DNA of 64,000 nucleotides from JAWXUU01 sp044426085 (lineage in GTDB: Bacteria > Bacillota > Clostridia > Christensenellales > CAMQZB01): assembly GCA_044426085.1 (NCBI GenBank), contig JAWXUU010000007.1:55841-119840 (forward strand). Direction: 5' to 3'. This document shows positions 42,172 through 51,991 of this stretch, piece by piece. The notes under the pieces are model-generated. The model was not told the origin of the DNA. It was given only the letters and a program-made list of their open reading frames with translations, and searched no databases. Position numbers and translations under genes: made by a program. Numbering within the stretch: the stretch's first letter is position 1; each line of letters begins with the position of its first letter.

Positions 42172-42942
42172 TTAATTTGGGCTTAGAACAGGAACTAAAT
42201 CACTGCCAATATACAGCGTTTGACCAGTGAGAATTGCAAGTTCGTCAGGTGAATATGCACCCATCAAATACTGCACTTTTTCCGCAAGGTTTTCGCTTGT
42301 GTCGTAGATGCACATCTTCACGCCAAGGCGAGTTGTGATATATAGGTCACCCGCATAAGACACTTCAACTTTCTTGATAAAATACGTTGTTTGGAACTCT
42401 GTATATTCAAAATCAAGCGTGAGCATATATCCAAAATATTCTGATAAAATGTCAAGTTCTTCTTGCGTATCTTCAAACACGGCAACTTCACCTTCCACCA
42501 AAGAATTTAGGTTTGACGGAGTGTACCCTTCAATCAAGATGACTGTGCTTTCAATATCGCGGTCTGTGCTTGTGCCCAAAAACACGTTGTCGGAATCAAA
42601 AAGGTAGTATTGAGAATCTTCATATATTGCGAAGAAATCCTTTCTTTCTTCAATGTTCAAAACCAGTGTTGAAGGGAAAACCCTTTCAACGTTCAAAACA
42701 TTTGCATAAGGAAGTGAGATCGACATATTTTCGATAAGTTCTGCTTCGCTAAGCAAGATTATGCTTTCACCCTTATACGCATAAAGAAAATCATAGATTG
42801 AATCTTCACTTAGCGTTGTGAAGTTATTTTCTTTTTCTATTTCAAAAGACTTCACTTGGAACAGCCAGCATGACGCCAGAAACACCAACAGAAGAATTGC
42901 AATCAGTATACTCAGAACAAATAATATTCTTTTGTTTTTCAT
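42172..42942 (-). CDS. ftsQ: Cell division protein FtsQ/DivIB
   Basis: 257 residues. A single N-terminal membrane helix (about residues 6-27), then a POTRA domain with KSFEIEKEN, a beta domain with RVFPSTLVLNIEERKDFFAIY, and a flexible C-terminal region. It is a bitopic divisome scaffold. ATG 42942 is chosen because GAGG lies 6 bases upstream; a TTG two codons earlier is also possible. Its first 101 bases overlap the end of murA in another frame, including the codons for the membrane helix. Confidence 0.93.
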   Translation of the reverse strand: MKNKRILFVLSILIAILLLVFLASCWLFQVKSFEIEKENNFTTLSEDSIYDFLYAYKGESIILLSEAELIENMSISLPYANVLNVERVFPSTLVLNIEERKDFFAIYEDSQYYLFDSDNVFLGTSTDRDIESTVILIEGYTPSNLNSLVEGEVAVFEDTQEELDILSEYFGYMLTLDFEYTEFQTTYFIKKVEVSYAGDLYITTRLGVKMCIYDTSENLAEKVQYLMGAYSPDELAILTGQTLYIGSDLVPVLSPN

Positions 42943-44197
42943 CTTCAACCTCGCGTTTTATCTTTGCACCGAGAACGCTTAAATCAGATTCGAGATTTGC
43001 ATACCCCCTTTGGATGTGACGAATGTCGCGGACAACAGTTTCCCCTTCCGCAACAAGACCCGCCAAAACCATGCATGCCCCACCGCGAAGGTCGTAGGCA
43101 AACACTTCCGCCCCTTTCAGCTTTTCCACCCCACAGATGATTGCTGTGCGATCTTTGACTGTTATATCTGCCCCCATTTTGCGAAGTTCAGACGCGTGGC
43201 GAAATCGAGTTTCGAACATTTTTTCTTCAATGACCCCAATTCCCCTTGCAACTGACATCAGCGCCATCATTTGCGGTTGCATGTCTGTTGGAAAGCCAGG
43301 ATACGGCGAAGTGGAAATCTGTCTTAGTGATTTCAAATTCTTTGGTGCTTTTAGATATATTCTATCATGAACGCACCTTATTTTGCAAGCGGTTTCGCGA
43401 AGTTTTGTTAAAAGTGATGCGATATGTTCGCTATTCACCCCCGAAAGTTCTATCTCCCCCTTGGTTATTGCCGTTGCAATCAAATATGTGCCCGCGACAA
43501 TGCGGTCGGGAATTGGTTTGTGGGTGCAACCGTGAAGCTTTTTCACCCCTGTTATATGTATTTTGCAATCGCGAGTTATTCTGATTTTTCCGCCCATTGC
43601 GTTTATAAAATCAATAAGGTCGGTTATCTCTGGTTCTTTTGCGGGATTTTCAATCACCGTTTCTCCGCATGCCATGCTTGCCGCCATGATGATGTTTTCC
43701 GTTGCACCAACCGACGGAAAATCCAACATCACGTGACCGCCCTTCATTTCTGAGCCGTCGGCAAAGATGTTTCCACCCTCTTCCAAAAATTTTACGCCTA
43801 AACTTTTCAACCCTTCGATATGCAAATCGATTGGCCTTAACCCAATATCGCATCCACCGGGATATGCAAGCACGGCTTTTTTGAACCTTGCGAGAATTGA
43901 GCCCATCAAAAATATCGAAGACCGCAGTTCCTTGGCAAGCGTTTTTGAAATTTCAAACTTGTGACAGTTTGAACTGTCGATTGTTATATACTGTGCCGAA
44001 AGTTTCACTTTGCAGCCCATTTCTTTCATGATTTCCACCATGACAAAAAAATCCGCTATCATAGGCGGGTTTTCTATCGTGACGATTTCTTCTGTTAGTA
44101 TTGAGGCGGCAAGCAATGGTAGGATTGAATTTTTTGAAGACCCCACTTGCAATTTGCCTTCCAAAGGCGAACCACCCTCGATTATGTATTTTTCCAT
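42842..44197 (-). CDS. murA: UDP-N-acetylglucosamine 1-carboxyvinyltransferase MurA
   Basis: 451 residues. KNSILPLLAASIL lies near the start and the active-site Cys in PGGCDIGLRPIDLH (about residue 115), so fosfomycin-type chemistry at Cys is expected. Other motifs are PDRIVAGTYLIA and YPGFPTDMQPQ. It catalyses the first committed step of peptidoglycan synthesis. Typical MurA proteins end near residue 418-430. Here a tail of about 33 residues, from residue 419 on, has no MurA resemblance and is encoded entirely within the start of ftsQ, as if the original stop codon had been lost. Confidence 0.97.
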   Translation of the reverse strand: MEKYIIEGGSPLEGKLQVGSSKNSILPLLAASILTEEIVTIENPPMIADFFVMVEIMKEMGCKVKLSAQYITIDSSNCHKFEISKTLAKELRSSIFLMGSILARFKKAVLAYPGGCDIGLRPIDLHIEGLKSLGVKFLEEGGNIFADGSEMKGGHVMLDFPSVGATENIIMAASMACGETVIENPAKEPEITDLIDFINAMGGKIRITRDCKIHITGVKKLHGCTHKPIPDRIVAGTYLIATAITKGEIELSGVNSEHIASLLTKLRETACKIRCVHDRIYLKAPKNLKSLRQISTSPYPGFPTDMQPQMMALMSVARGIGVIEEKMFETRFRHASELRKMGADITVKDRTAIICGVEKLKGAEVFAYDLRGGACMVLAGLVAEGETVVRDIRHIQRGYANLESDLSVLGAKIKREVEDEKQKNIICSEYTDCNSSVGVSGVMLAVPSEVF

Positions 44198-44219
44198 AGC
44201 TTTGCTCCTTTATTTTCTA

Positions 44220-45407
44220 TTACAGTTTATGGCGCGCGAGTGGTTTTTGTGAATTTTCTCCCATTGCGATTGAAACCAGCGTTCCGCTCATGCCTAGAAA
44301 CATTATCACTTGGGTGTTCCCTGAAGAAACGAATGGAAGTGGCAGTCCTGTTGGGGGGATTGCGCCGATCACCACCGCGATGTTTATCATGGTTTGAATG
44401 GCGACAAGCATGGAAATTCCAAACGCGAGATACATTTGAAACCGCGATTTTGCCGATATTGCAATTTTCACCCCCGCAAAGATGTAGCAAACGTATATCG
44501 CCACCAAAACCACTCCACCAACAAATCCGAATTCTTCAACGTATATCGCAAAGATAAAATCAGATTCGCCAAAGGGAAGAAACCGAAGCGACTGACGAGA
44601 ATCGAAAAGCCCGACGCCAAAAAGACCACCCGAAGCGAGTGCGTAAAGCGATTGGATAAGCTGAAACCCTTCACCTTTTGGGCTTGCAAACGGGTCGACA
44701 AACGCAAACAGACGCTTAAGCCGATACGGCTCCATCCAAATGAGAACCGGGAGTGCACAGAGCCCAAGTGCGATAAAAAACAGCAAGTGTTTCATTTCTA
44801 GTCCGCCCGCAACAAGCATTGAAAGCATCAAAAGTGCAAAGCAGATTGTTATCGACAAATTAGGTTCTAGAAAAATCAGCAACATATAAACTCCGCCGAG
44901 AATATACACTTGCAGACGCGACAAAAATGTTACATCAACACTTTTGGAAAGTGCTTTTGCCGAGAAGATTATAAATGCAAATTTTGCGATATCAGACGGC
45001 TGAATTGTGAAAAACACAACCTTTATCCACCGCTTTGCGCCGTAGTTTTCCACACCGATATAAGGAATGAAAACAAGAATGAGTAGCACGGCTGAAATCA
45101 CCGCAAATGGGGTTGCGATTTCCTTTAGAAACTCCGCATTCACACACGCGAGAACGCACATGCAAACAAGCCCCAACACAACGCCAACAAGTTGCTTTTT
45201 CACAAAATAAAACGCGTCGCCATAAACAGTTTCGCCTTGGTATCTGCCCGCTGAATACATCATGATAAGCCCCAAAAAAGAGAGAAATACTGAAATTGCG
45301 ATGATGATTTTTGCGTTTTTGCTTATGTGCTTCACATTTGGCTTTTGAAAAATTTTGCCGTTTTTCACCATTCTTTCTAGCCACTGTTTTGAAGTTTTAT
45401 TTTCCAT
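44220..45407 (-). CDS. ftsW: FtsW/SpoVE-type peptidoglycan glycosyltransferase (SEDS)
   Basis: 395 residues from ATG 45407. Ten membrane helices follow a basic cytoplasmic N-terminus of about 35 residues. SEDS signatures are visible: NYGAKRWI in the second loop, QPSDIAKFAFI, and the C-terminal PPTGLPLPFVSSGNT. It polymerises lipid II together with the transpeptidase encoded in the same cluster. The start overlaps murD by 11 bases. No murG follows, although this is its common place. Confidence 0.96.
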   Translation of the reverse strand: MENKTSKQWLERMVKNGKIFQKPNVKHISKNAKIIIAISVFLSFLGLIMMYSAGRYQGETVYGDAFYFVKKQLVGVVLGLVCMCVLACVNAEFLKEIATPFAVISAVLLILVFIPYIGVENYGAKRWIKVVFFTIQPSDIAKFAFIIFSAKALSKSVDVTFLSRLQVYILGGVYMLLIFLEPNLSITICFALLMLSMLVAGGLEMKHLLFFIALGLCALPVLIWMEPYRLKRLFAFVDPFASPKGEGFQLIQSLYALASGGLFGVGLFDSRQSLRFLPFGESDFIFAIYVEEFGFVGGVVLVAIYVCYIFAGVKIAISAKSRFQMYLAFGISMLVAIQTMINIAVVIGAIPPTGLPLPFVSSGNTQVIMFLGMSGTLVSIAMGENSQKPLARHKL

Positions 45408-46779
45408 CTTCCACCCCACTTATTAACTTTGCAAAGTGCTCGCCACGCTTTTCGAAATTGTCGAATTCGTCATAGCTTGGGCATGCGGGAATCAAGATAA
45501 GCGCCGAGCCCGCAACGCACATTGAATTGCCTTTTTCAAACGCCAAATTGAAGCTTTCGCACTTTTCATAATTGAAATATCCTGCGGTTTTTGCGGAGTA
45601 TTCAAGCTTGCGGACAGCACTTCCGAATATTACTGTTTTCAAGATTAGTGGCTGGGATTTTATCGCTTTGAAAAACGGCAAAAAGTCATCTGATTTATCA
45701 CTTCCGCCAACCAACAACACGGCGGGACAATCGACAAGGGTGAGTGATATTTCCGCCGACTTTCCGCTTGTTGATTTGGAATCATTTATGTATGCCACGC
45801 CGTTTTTTTCTGCGATTTTTTCAAACCTGTGTGGCAGTGGCTGAAAATTTTTCGCGACTTTTGCGATACTTTTTTCACTTGCGCCCATTTTTTCTGCGAC
45901 GATTGAAGCGACTAGCAAGTTTTCCTTGTTGTGCAATCCCTTGACGGTGAATTCATCAGTTCTTATCAGCTGTTTTTCGCCGATAAAAATGTTGTTATCT
46001 TTAATCTCGCACAGTTGGTTTTTGGTTTTATAGTTAGGTAGCACCTTATTTTGCCTTTGAAATTCCACCACTTTTGGCGGTCTTACGCTGTTCGCATTTT
46101 TAAGAACTTCGCCTTTTATTGCACTGTCGCCACACGGCAAAATCACCACGTCGGGATATTGCATATTTTTTGCGATTTTGCATTTTGCAGATATGTATTT
46201 TTTCATTGTTTTATGCCTATCAAGATGATTTTTATAAACGTTTGCAAAAACTGCGATGTCGAAGTGGAAGCTTTTTGATTGTTCTAGCATGAAAGAGGAA
46301 ACTTCCAAAACACTTATTGTTTGGGGCGTGGAATTTTCGCAAAGTTCGCAAAATGGCACGCCATAGTTTCCGCCTATTCGCACATCTGGAAAGTCTTCTT
46401 TAAGCATTTCATAAATCATTTTTGTTACAGTGGATTTGCCACAGCTTGCCGTTATACCAATCTTTGTGCCCGAAAGGAAGTTGAATGAAAAATCCATTTC
46501 TGATAGCACTGGCGTCTTCTTTGAAATTGCAAGTTTCACAACTTCATCAAACACGCTGACCCCCGGCGACAAAATCACACAATCGACGTTTTCCAAAAGC
46601 TGTTTTTTATTTGTTTCGCAGTGGTTTTCTACACCTATATTCGCAATTTCTTTTGGCAATATCTTATTTTTTTTATCGAAAAATGCGACCTTTCCGCCGT
46701 TTTTTATTATGAATTTTGCAAGGCTTACACCCGTTTTGCCCATGCCGTAAACTAAAAATTTTCTACCGTGAATTATCAT
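45397..46779 (-). CDS. murD: UDP-N-acetylmuramoyl-L-alanine:D-glutamate ligase MurD
   Basis: 460 residues. It has an N-terminal Rossmann-like domain (VYGMGKTGVSLAKF), a P-loop reading GITASCGKSTVTK (the usual T-N-G is replaced by A-S-C), the central EVSSFMLEQ and HKTMKKYISAKCKI motifs, and a C-terminal domain with YINDSKSTSG and LLVGGSDK. It adds D-glutamate to UDP-MurNAc-L-Ala. It lies 10 bases after mraY. Confidence 0.96.
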   Translation of the reverse strand: MIIHGRKFLVYGMGKTGVSLAKFIIKNGGKVAFFDKKNKILPKEIANIGVENHCETNKKQLLENVDCVILSPGVSVFDEVVKLAISKKTPVLSEMDFSFNFLSGTKIGITASCGKSTVTKMIYEMLKEDFPDVRIGGNYGVPFCELCENSTPQTISVLEVSSFMLEQSKSFHFDIAVFANVYKNHLDRHKTMKKYISAKCKIAKNMQYPDVVILPCGDSAIKGEVLKNANSVRPPKVVEFQRQNKVLPNYKTKNQLCEIKDNNIFIGEKQLIRTDEFTVKGLHNKENLLVASIVAEKMGASEKSIAKVAKNFQPLPHRFEKIAEKNGVAYINDSKSTSGKSAEISLTLVDCPAVLLVGGSDKSDDFLPFFKAIKSQPLILKTVIFGSAVRKLEYSAKTAGYFNYEKCESFNLAFEKGNSMCVAGSALILIPACPSYDEFDNFEKRGEHFAKLISGVEDGK

Positions 46780-46789
46780 CTTTCCCCCA

Positions 46790-47761
46790 TCAAATAAAAC
46801 ATATTACAACAAGCCCCAAAAGCATTGTGCTGATGAAATATATAACACATATTTTGTTTTCTGACAGCCCTTTTCTTTGCAAGTGGTGGTGGTATGGTGC
46901 CATCAGAAATATTCGTTTTCCGCCCGTTTTTTTGAAGTATGCCACTTGCAAAATATCAGATACACCACTCACAACAAATGGCATGCCCAAAATTGTGAGA
47001 TATATTATATTTTTGGAAATCGCAAACAGCGAAACCACAAGTCCACCCAAAAAAAGCGAGCCGACATCACCCATAAAAACGCTCGCTTTGTTGGCATTGA
47101 ACAGCAAAAACCCCAAAATCGAGAACACTGAAACTGCAATGAGCAAATAAAAGTTTTCGCTTTGAACATAGCTTAGCACACTTTGATTTGCAGTTTGCAT
47201 TTGGAAATACACCACCCCAGAAAGTGACAGCAGACACGCAATCACCGAAACACTGCAAAGGCCGTCTAGACCGTCGGTGAGATTCACTGTGTTTGTTGTT
47301 GCAATAAAGGCGACAAACAGCAGTGGGATTATAAACACACCGATATCCACTTGCACCGAAAAAAACGGGATTGAAATTTGCGAGCCGACATTCCACCAGA
47401 TGTAGTAGCCAAACACGCCCGCAAGCACGGCTTGGGCGATGATTTTTTGATAGGGGGCAAGACCCATGTTTTTGCCAAACTTCACCTTTGCGATATCGTC
47501 AAGAAGTCCCACAAACCCACTTGCAACCGCCATGAGAAGACAAAACCTAGCAAGGCGGTCGGGAATAAAAATCAACGTGACTGCCGATATTGTTGCAATG
47601 AAGATTATTCCACCCATTGTGGGTGTGCCGTTTTTTTCGTCGTGTTCTTTCACATAATGCAATATGGTTTGCGTGGTTTTCATTTTGGAAAGGAGTGGCA
47701 CGATAATAAGCCCCAAAAATATCGACATTGAAAGCGACAACAGAATTATAAAAACATTCAT
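46790..47761 (-). CDS. mraY: Phospho-N-acetylmuramoyl-pentapeptide transferase MraY
   Basis: 323 residues with ten membrane helices. TPTMGGIIFI (about 46-55), the catalytic Asp pair in LLDDIAKV, NTVNLTDGLDGL and the C-terminal APYHHHLQRKG are the classic MraY motifs. It transfers phospho-MurNAc-pentapeptide to undecaprenyl phosphate, making lipid I. Confidence 0.98.
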   Translation of the reverse strand: MNVFIILLSLSMSIFLGLIIVPLLSKMKTTQTILHYVKEHDEKNGTPTMGGIIFIATISAVTLIFIPDRLARFCLLMAVASGFVGLLDDIAKVKFGKNMGLAPYQKIIAQAVLAGVFGYYIWWNVGSQISIPFFSVQVDIGVFIIPLLFVAFIATTNTVNLTDGLDGLCSVSVIACLLSLSGVVYFQMQTANQSVLSYVQSENFYLLIAVSVFSILGFLLFNANKASVFMGDVGSLFLGGLVVSLFAISKNIIYLTILGMPFVVSGVSDILQVAYFKKTGGKRIFLMAPYHHHLQRKGLSENKICVIYFISTMLLGLVVICFI

Positions 47762-47793
47762 TTTTTATCCCCCTTTTCTTTTGTTTTTGCGGA

Positions 47794-49323
47794 TTATATG
47801 TATTTTTGCACTGTTTCTATATCGGAAAAATGCTCCTTTTTGCCGTTGGTTTCGATATAATCTTCGTGACCTTTGCCAAGTATTGCAAGGCTGTCGCCCG
47901 CATTGCACATTGAAATTGCGTTGGCGATTGCACTTTCACGATCTAGCACTATTATGGCTTTTCCCTTTGTTTTGATACCACAAAGAATATCACCTGCAAT
48001 CTTTTGCGGGTCTTCGAAGCGTGGATTGTCGGATGTTATCACGATTGCACTGGAAAATTCTTCCGCAATACCGCCCATAATGGCACGCTTAGAACTGTCG
48101 CGATTGCCACCGCAACCAAAAAGCGTGATAAGTTTTGGGTTTGGGTTTTCGATGGTGGCTTTGCTTTTCAAATCGCACTGCATCGCTTCCAAAATGTTTT
48201 TCATTCCGTCGGGGGTGTGGGCATAATCCACAACGATTTCTATTTCGCGGTTGTTTTCCACCGTTTGATATCTGCCTGCGATTGGCTTTATTTTTGCAAC
48301 GGCGTTTTTGATGTTTTCAAAATCCAAACCGAAAAATCTTGCGGTTGTTATTCCCGCAAGCAAATTATACGCGTTGAATTTGCCTTTCAAGTTTGAGGAA
48401 ATTTCGCAGATTTCATCGAGGTAGTTGACTACAAATTTTATGCCGTTGTCGCTTTTTGAATCTTGTTTTGCTTTTATTATTTTATCGGTGAACTTTTGCA
48501 TGTCGCTTGAAAAAATGCAGAACACATCGCTGATGTTTTCTATGCCATAAGACAGCACTGGGGTGTTGGTTTCGGATATGATTTCCCTGCCCGTTTCGCT
48601 GTCGGCATTCACCACCGCTGCCCGCACATTTTCGCGAGTGAACAGTGATTTTTTTGCGTTTTTATAGCTTTGCATATCGGAAAAAAAGTCCAGATGGTCT
48701 TGGGTGAGATTTGTGAAAACAGCAATTTCCGCCGTTATGTTTTGCAATTTTTTTAGATAAATTGCGTGGGCGGAAGCTTCCATCACAACCGCTTTTGCAC
48801 CCAGTTTTTGCATGCTTGAAAGGATTTCGAAAAGTTCGATTGGGTCGGGGGTTGTCATTTCACTTTTATAAATTGTATCTTCAAAACGCGTTTCCAGCGT
48901 GCCTATTATCCCCGTTCTTACACCGCAATATTCAAATATATCGCGAATTATGCACGCTGTGGAAGTTTTGCCGTTTGTGCCCACAATCATAATCATTCGC
49001 AATTTTTCTTGCGGATTGCAATTAAAGTTGCCGGCAATTTTCGACATTGCACTTCGCACATCGCGAACTAAAATCAGATTTTTGCCACCTGAAATCAAGT
49101 GGTTGCGAGCAAAGGTTTCGCTGTCGGAAACGGCAACGCCACCGCTTTGCAACACTTTAGAAATAAATTTGTTGCCGTCGGTTTTCTCACCACTTATCGC
49201 AAAGAACAAACTGCCCACACCCGCTGTTTTATAATCGTTTGTTATATGATTTATTTCCGCTTCTTTATCCGTGTTTATAAATTTTATTACATCCCCGCCC
49301 TCGCAGAGTTTTGAAATTTGCAT
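47794..49323 (-). CDS. murE: UDP-MurNAc-tripeptide synthetase MurE (meso-DAP type)
   Basis: 509 residues. The P-loop IVGTNGKTSTA lies at about residue 113, with QDHLDFFSDMQSY, and VDYAHTPDGMKN in the C-terminal domain. The substrate-selecting motif reads SDNPRFEDP; DNPR is the form seen in enzymes that add meso-diaminopimelate, not lysine. The murF gene, often adjacent, is missing here. A terminator lies between the rubrerythrin gene and murE, so murE probably has its own promoter. Confidence 0.96.
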   Translation of the reverse strand: MQISKLCEGGDVIKFINTDKEAEINHITNDYKTAGVGSLFFAISGEKTDGNKFISKVLQSGGVAVSDSETFARNHLISGGKNLILVRDVRSAMSKIAGNFNCNPQEKLRMIMIVGTNGKTSTACIIRDIFEYCGVRTGIIGTLETRFEDTIYKSEMTTPDPIELFEILSSMQKLGAKAVVMEASAHAIYLKKLQNITAEIAVFTNLTQDHLDFFSDMQSYKNAKKSLFTRENVRAAVVNADSETGREIISETNTPVLSYGIENISDVFCIFSSDMQKFTDKIIKAKQDSKSDNGIKFVVNYLDEICEISSNLKGKFNAYNLLAGITTARFFGLDFENIKNAVAKIKPIAGRYQTVENNREIEIVVDYAHTPDGMKNILEAMQCDLKSKATIENPNPKLITLFGCGGNRDSSKRAIMGGIAEEFSSAIVITSDNPRFEDPQKIAGDILCGIKTKGKAIIVLDRESAIANAISMCNAGDSLAILGKGHEDYIETNGKKEHFSDIETVQKYI

Positions 49324-49390
49324 TCCCGCCCCCAAAGTTTTTTTTATTATTATATTTTCCCAAGGCGGAAATTATGATTAAACCAAACAA

Positions 49391-49421
49391 AAAAGCCACG
49401 CCAAAACTTTTGCGTGACTTT
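49391..49421 (-). terminator. Terminator between the rubrerythrin gene and murE
   Basis: Arms AAAAGCCACGC / GCGTGACTTT (49391-49401, 49412-49421, one mismatch) with an A-rich left flank, giving T-rich sequence on the minus strand. A second small hairpin lies at about 49417-49437. Confidence 0.7.
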
Positions 49422-49485
49422 CCTGCTTTTTAGGAAGTTTTATGAATTAATTTAGGGAATTTCTTAGGATTTAGGAGTTTTTTAT

Positions 49486-50076
49486 TTACACTGTCGTAGA
49501 AAGGTGAAGTTCAATTTCACCCTGCTTTGCCATGCAAAGTGGGCAGACTTGCCAACCTTCCAAAAGGGTTTCTTCGTATCCGCAATCGGAGCACTTGAAT
49601 TTTGTTTTCTTTTCCTTTTTATACATACTTCCGTTCACAAGTTGGGCGTGAATTTCCGAAAGTATTTTTGCGTGATTTTTTTCTACGCCTGCAACCATTG
49701 TAAAAAGGCAAGATACATCTTCATAACCTTCTTCCTTTGCAACCTTTGCATAGTTTTTATAAGTTGACACTTCTTCCGTTTCGTTTTCTACGCCAAAGTG
49801 GAAATTTTCTGTTAAATTCCACTTTTCTTTGAAGGGATATCCACCGCAGATATCTATGTTTTCGATAGTTTCCTTTTCGCCATTTTGAAGTTTCGTATAG
49901 AACATTCTCGCGTGGTTGAATTCGTTTTTAATCAGCACTGACACAATATCTGCAAGTGCACACAGCCCTTTTTGCGTTGCACCGTATTGCAAAAAGCGAT
50001 ATCTTGTTTGTGCTTGACACTCACCCGCAAATGCCATGGCTAGGTTTTTATAGGTTTGACTTTCTTTGAATTTCAT
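49486..50076 (-). CDS. Rubrerythrin
   Basis: 196 residues. The ferritin-like diiron domain (about 1-145) has Glu in AFAGECQAQTRY, an ENETEEVSTYKNYAK-type helix and a final EKNHAKIL. A C-terminal rubredoxin-like centre has CSDCGY and CPLC. It reduces hydrogen peroxide in anaerobes. Its position, inside the dcw cluster between the transpeptidase gene and murE, is unusual. It has a strong AGGAGG site, and its own terminator follows. Confidence 0.96.
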   Translation of the reverse strand: MKFKESQTYKNLAMAFAGECQAQTRYRFLQYGATQKGLCALADIVSVLIKNEFNHARMFYTKLQNGEKETIENIDICGGYPFKEKWNLTENFHFGVENETEEVSTYKNYAKVAKEEGYEDVSCLFTMVAGVEKNHAKILSEIHAQLVNGSMYKKEKKTKFKCSDCGYEETLLEGWQVCPLCMAKQGEIELHLSTTV

Positions 50077-50149
50077 GTTTTCCTCCTGAAGATTTATGAC
50101 TTGATTATTGCCTTATTCACTCACGTTATACATGAAATTTTTGATTTTG

Positions 50150-50206
50150 CAGATTTATTTTGATTTTTCAGATTTATTTTGATTTTGCAGATTTATTTTG
50201 ATTTTT
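50150..50206 (-). repeat. Three 19-bp tandem repeats reaching into the PBP stop codon
   Basis: Plus-strand unit CAGATTTATTTTGATTTTT (final base varies) at 50150-50168, 50169-50187 and 50188-50206. The last copy overlaps two bases of the stop codon of the gene ending at 50205. Confidence 0.85.
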
Positions 50207-51944
50207 ATTCCAATTCTCGCTGTTCTTCTAGGATTGAAATTTGCGTGAACACTTCCCCTGCGATTGGCGCGCAAACCAAGCTTCCATAATACGCGCCTTG
50301 CGGTTCGTCCACCGTAACCAAAAGGGTGTATCTTGCGGGGTCGCCGATATATCCGACGAATGAAGAAACATATTTTCCACTTGCGATAACGCCGTTTTCA
50401 TACTTTTGCGCAGTGCCTGTTTTTCCGCCGATAATCTCGCCTTCCACCATTGCACTTTTGCCACCGCCGTTTTCCACCACGCTTTGCAATGCCGTTCTTA
50501 TATATTCTGAAGTATCTTCGGAAATTGGATTTGATAAAAGCTCGCCTACATTACGGCTTACGAGTATGTCGTCTTGCGAAACTTCTTTAAGGAGTGTTGG
50601 CTGATAGATATATCCACCATTTATCGCACCCGAAACAGCTGAGAGAAGCTGAATTTTTGAAACCGCGACAGTTTGACCAAACCCAATTCTTGCAAGGTCG
50701 CAGTTTTGAACGCTTTCTTCGGGAATCAAAATTGAACTTGTTTCGCCGATAAAATCAACACCCGTTTTTTCCGTCAACCCAAACGCTTCAAGATAGTCAT
50801 AGAATGTTTCCACCCCAAGCGAAAGTGCGATATCCACGAAAATCGGGTTGCAACTGTTTTCAAGTGCGCCTTGCAAATCCAAATTATAATGCTTGCCGTT
50901 TTCGTGGTTAGACCAACACTTGACAATCGTGCCGTCGACCACCCTTATTCTTGCAGAGTTGAAGATATAATCGGTGGAAAAAGCGTCTTCATTTCCACTT
51001 GCAAATTCTTCAACATTCATCGCAGCAGTGATGATTTTGAAAGTTGAACCTGGCTCGTAGACATCGACAAAAGCGGAGTTTCGCGACACTTGGTTTAGAT
51101 ATTCAAGATCTTCCCTTGGCACATCGTTTAAATCAAAAGTTGGATAGTTTGCAACCGCGATGATTTCGAATGTTTCGGGGTCCATTATTATTGCCGACAT
51201 CGATTGGGGATCTGAAGTTACAGCGGCACTTGCAAGAGCGTTTTCCAAGATAAGCTGAATTTCATAATCGATAGTAAGCGTGATATCCATGCCGTCGATT
51301 GCACTTGTGATATACTGCGAATCTTCCACTTCAACACCAATCAAATCGGTTTGGGTGTAGATTTTTCCATCCGTTCCCGAAAGGTATTCGTCATACAAAA
51401 GTTCCAGCCCCGATTGCCCCGAGCCATCAGAACCGACGTAGCCAATGGTTTGACAAAGCAAGTCGGAATAGGGATACACCCTTTCCCAACTGACAGAAAA
51501 ATACAGCCCTTCTATATTCGAATCTTGAAGGCTTTCCATATCTTCTTTCGCAAGCCCCGTTGCAAGGCAAACTTCACTTACGTTTTTTGAAAGTTGCACG
51601 TATAATTCTTCATAGGACACATCGATATAATTTGTTAAACTTATCGCCGTTTGCTGTTTTTCTGTTATCATATTGTTTCGGGAATACAAATCGTATGTTG
51701 TGACTGTTGTTGCAAGAACCACTCCGTTTCTATCCAAAATATCACCGCGAACAGCTTCGTTTGGAACGTCGCGCGTCCATTGCGAAAGTGCTTTTGTTTG
51801 GTATTCGCTCATTTTGAACAAGCTTACATATGCCAATCTTCCCAATAAAACGACAAAAAGAAAGGTTACCGCAAAGAATATTGCGAGTAACCTTTTTTGT
51901 GACCGAATTATGCTGCTGAATTTTTTCAAACTTAGATCCTCCAA
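50205..51944 (-). CDS. Class B penicillin-binding protein, division transpeptidase (FtsI/PBP2B)
   Basis: 579 residues. A membrane anchor (about 18-40), a PBP-dimerisation domain (about 55-240), then the transpeptidase domain with active Ser in EPGSTFK (SxxK), SCN (SxN) and KTGTAQK (KTG). It cross-links septal peptidoglycan with FtsW. There is no PASTA domain, so it is closer to plain FtsI than to SpoVD/PBP2x with PASTA. The gene follows ftsL after a spacer whose transcript would contain almost no G. Confidence 0.95.
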   Translation of the reverse strand: MEDLSLKKFSSIIRSQKRLLAIFFAVTFLFVVLLGRLAYVSLFKMSEYQTKALSQWTRDVPNEAVRGDILDRNGVVLATTVTTYDLYSRNNMITEKQQTAISLTNYIDVSYEELYVQLSKNVSEVCLATGLAKEDMESLQDSNIEGLYFSVSWERVYPYSDLLCQTIGYVGSDGSGQSGLELLYDEYLSGTDGKIYTQTDLIGVEVEDSQYITSAIDGMDITLTIDYEIQLILENALASAAVTSDPQSMSAIIMDPETFEIIAVANYPTFDLNDVPREDLEYLNQVSRNSAFVDVYEPGSTFKIITAAMNVEEFASGNEDAFSTDYIFNSARIRVVDGTIVKCWSNHENGKHYNLDLQGALENSCNPIFVDIALSLGVETFYDYLEAFGLTEKTGVDFIGETSSILIPEESVQNCDLARIGFGQTVAVSKIQLLSAVSGAINGGYIYQPTLLKEVSQDDILVSRNVGELLSNPISEDTSEYIRTALQSVVENGGGKSAMVEGEIIGGKTGTAQKYENGVIASGKYVSSFVGYIGDPARYTLLVTVDEPQGAYYGSLVCAPIAGEVFTQISILEEQRELE

Positions 51945-51991
51945 GTTATTTCAATATTTTTCAGCTTTTGTATTTTTTTGTTATTTCTCTC

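Noticed and set aside
44227..44801. Several basic or Ser-rich open frames opposite and within ftsW
   Set aside because: They are shadows of the clear ftsW frame and lack start signals and known domains.
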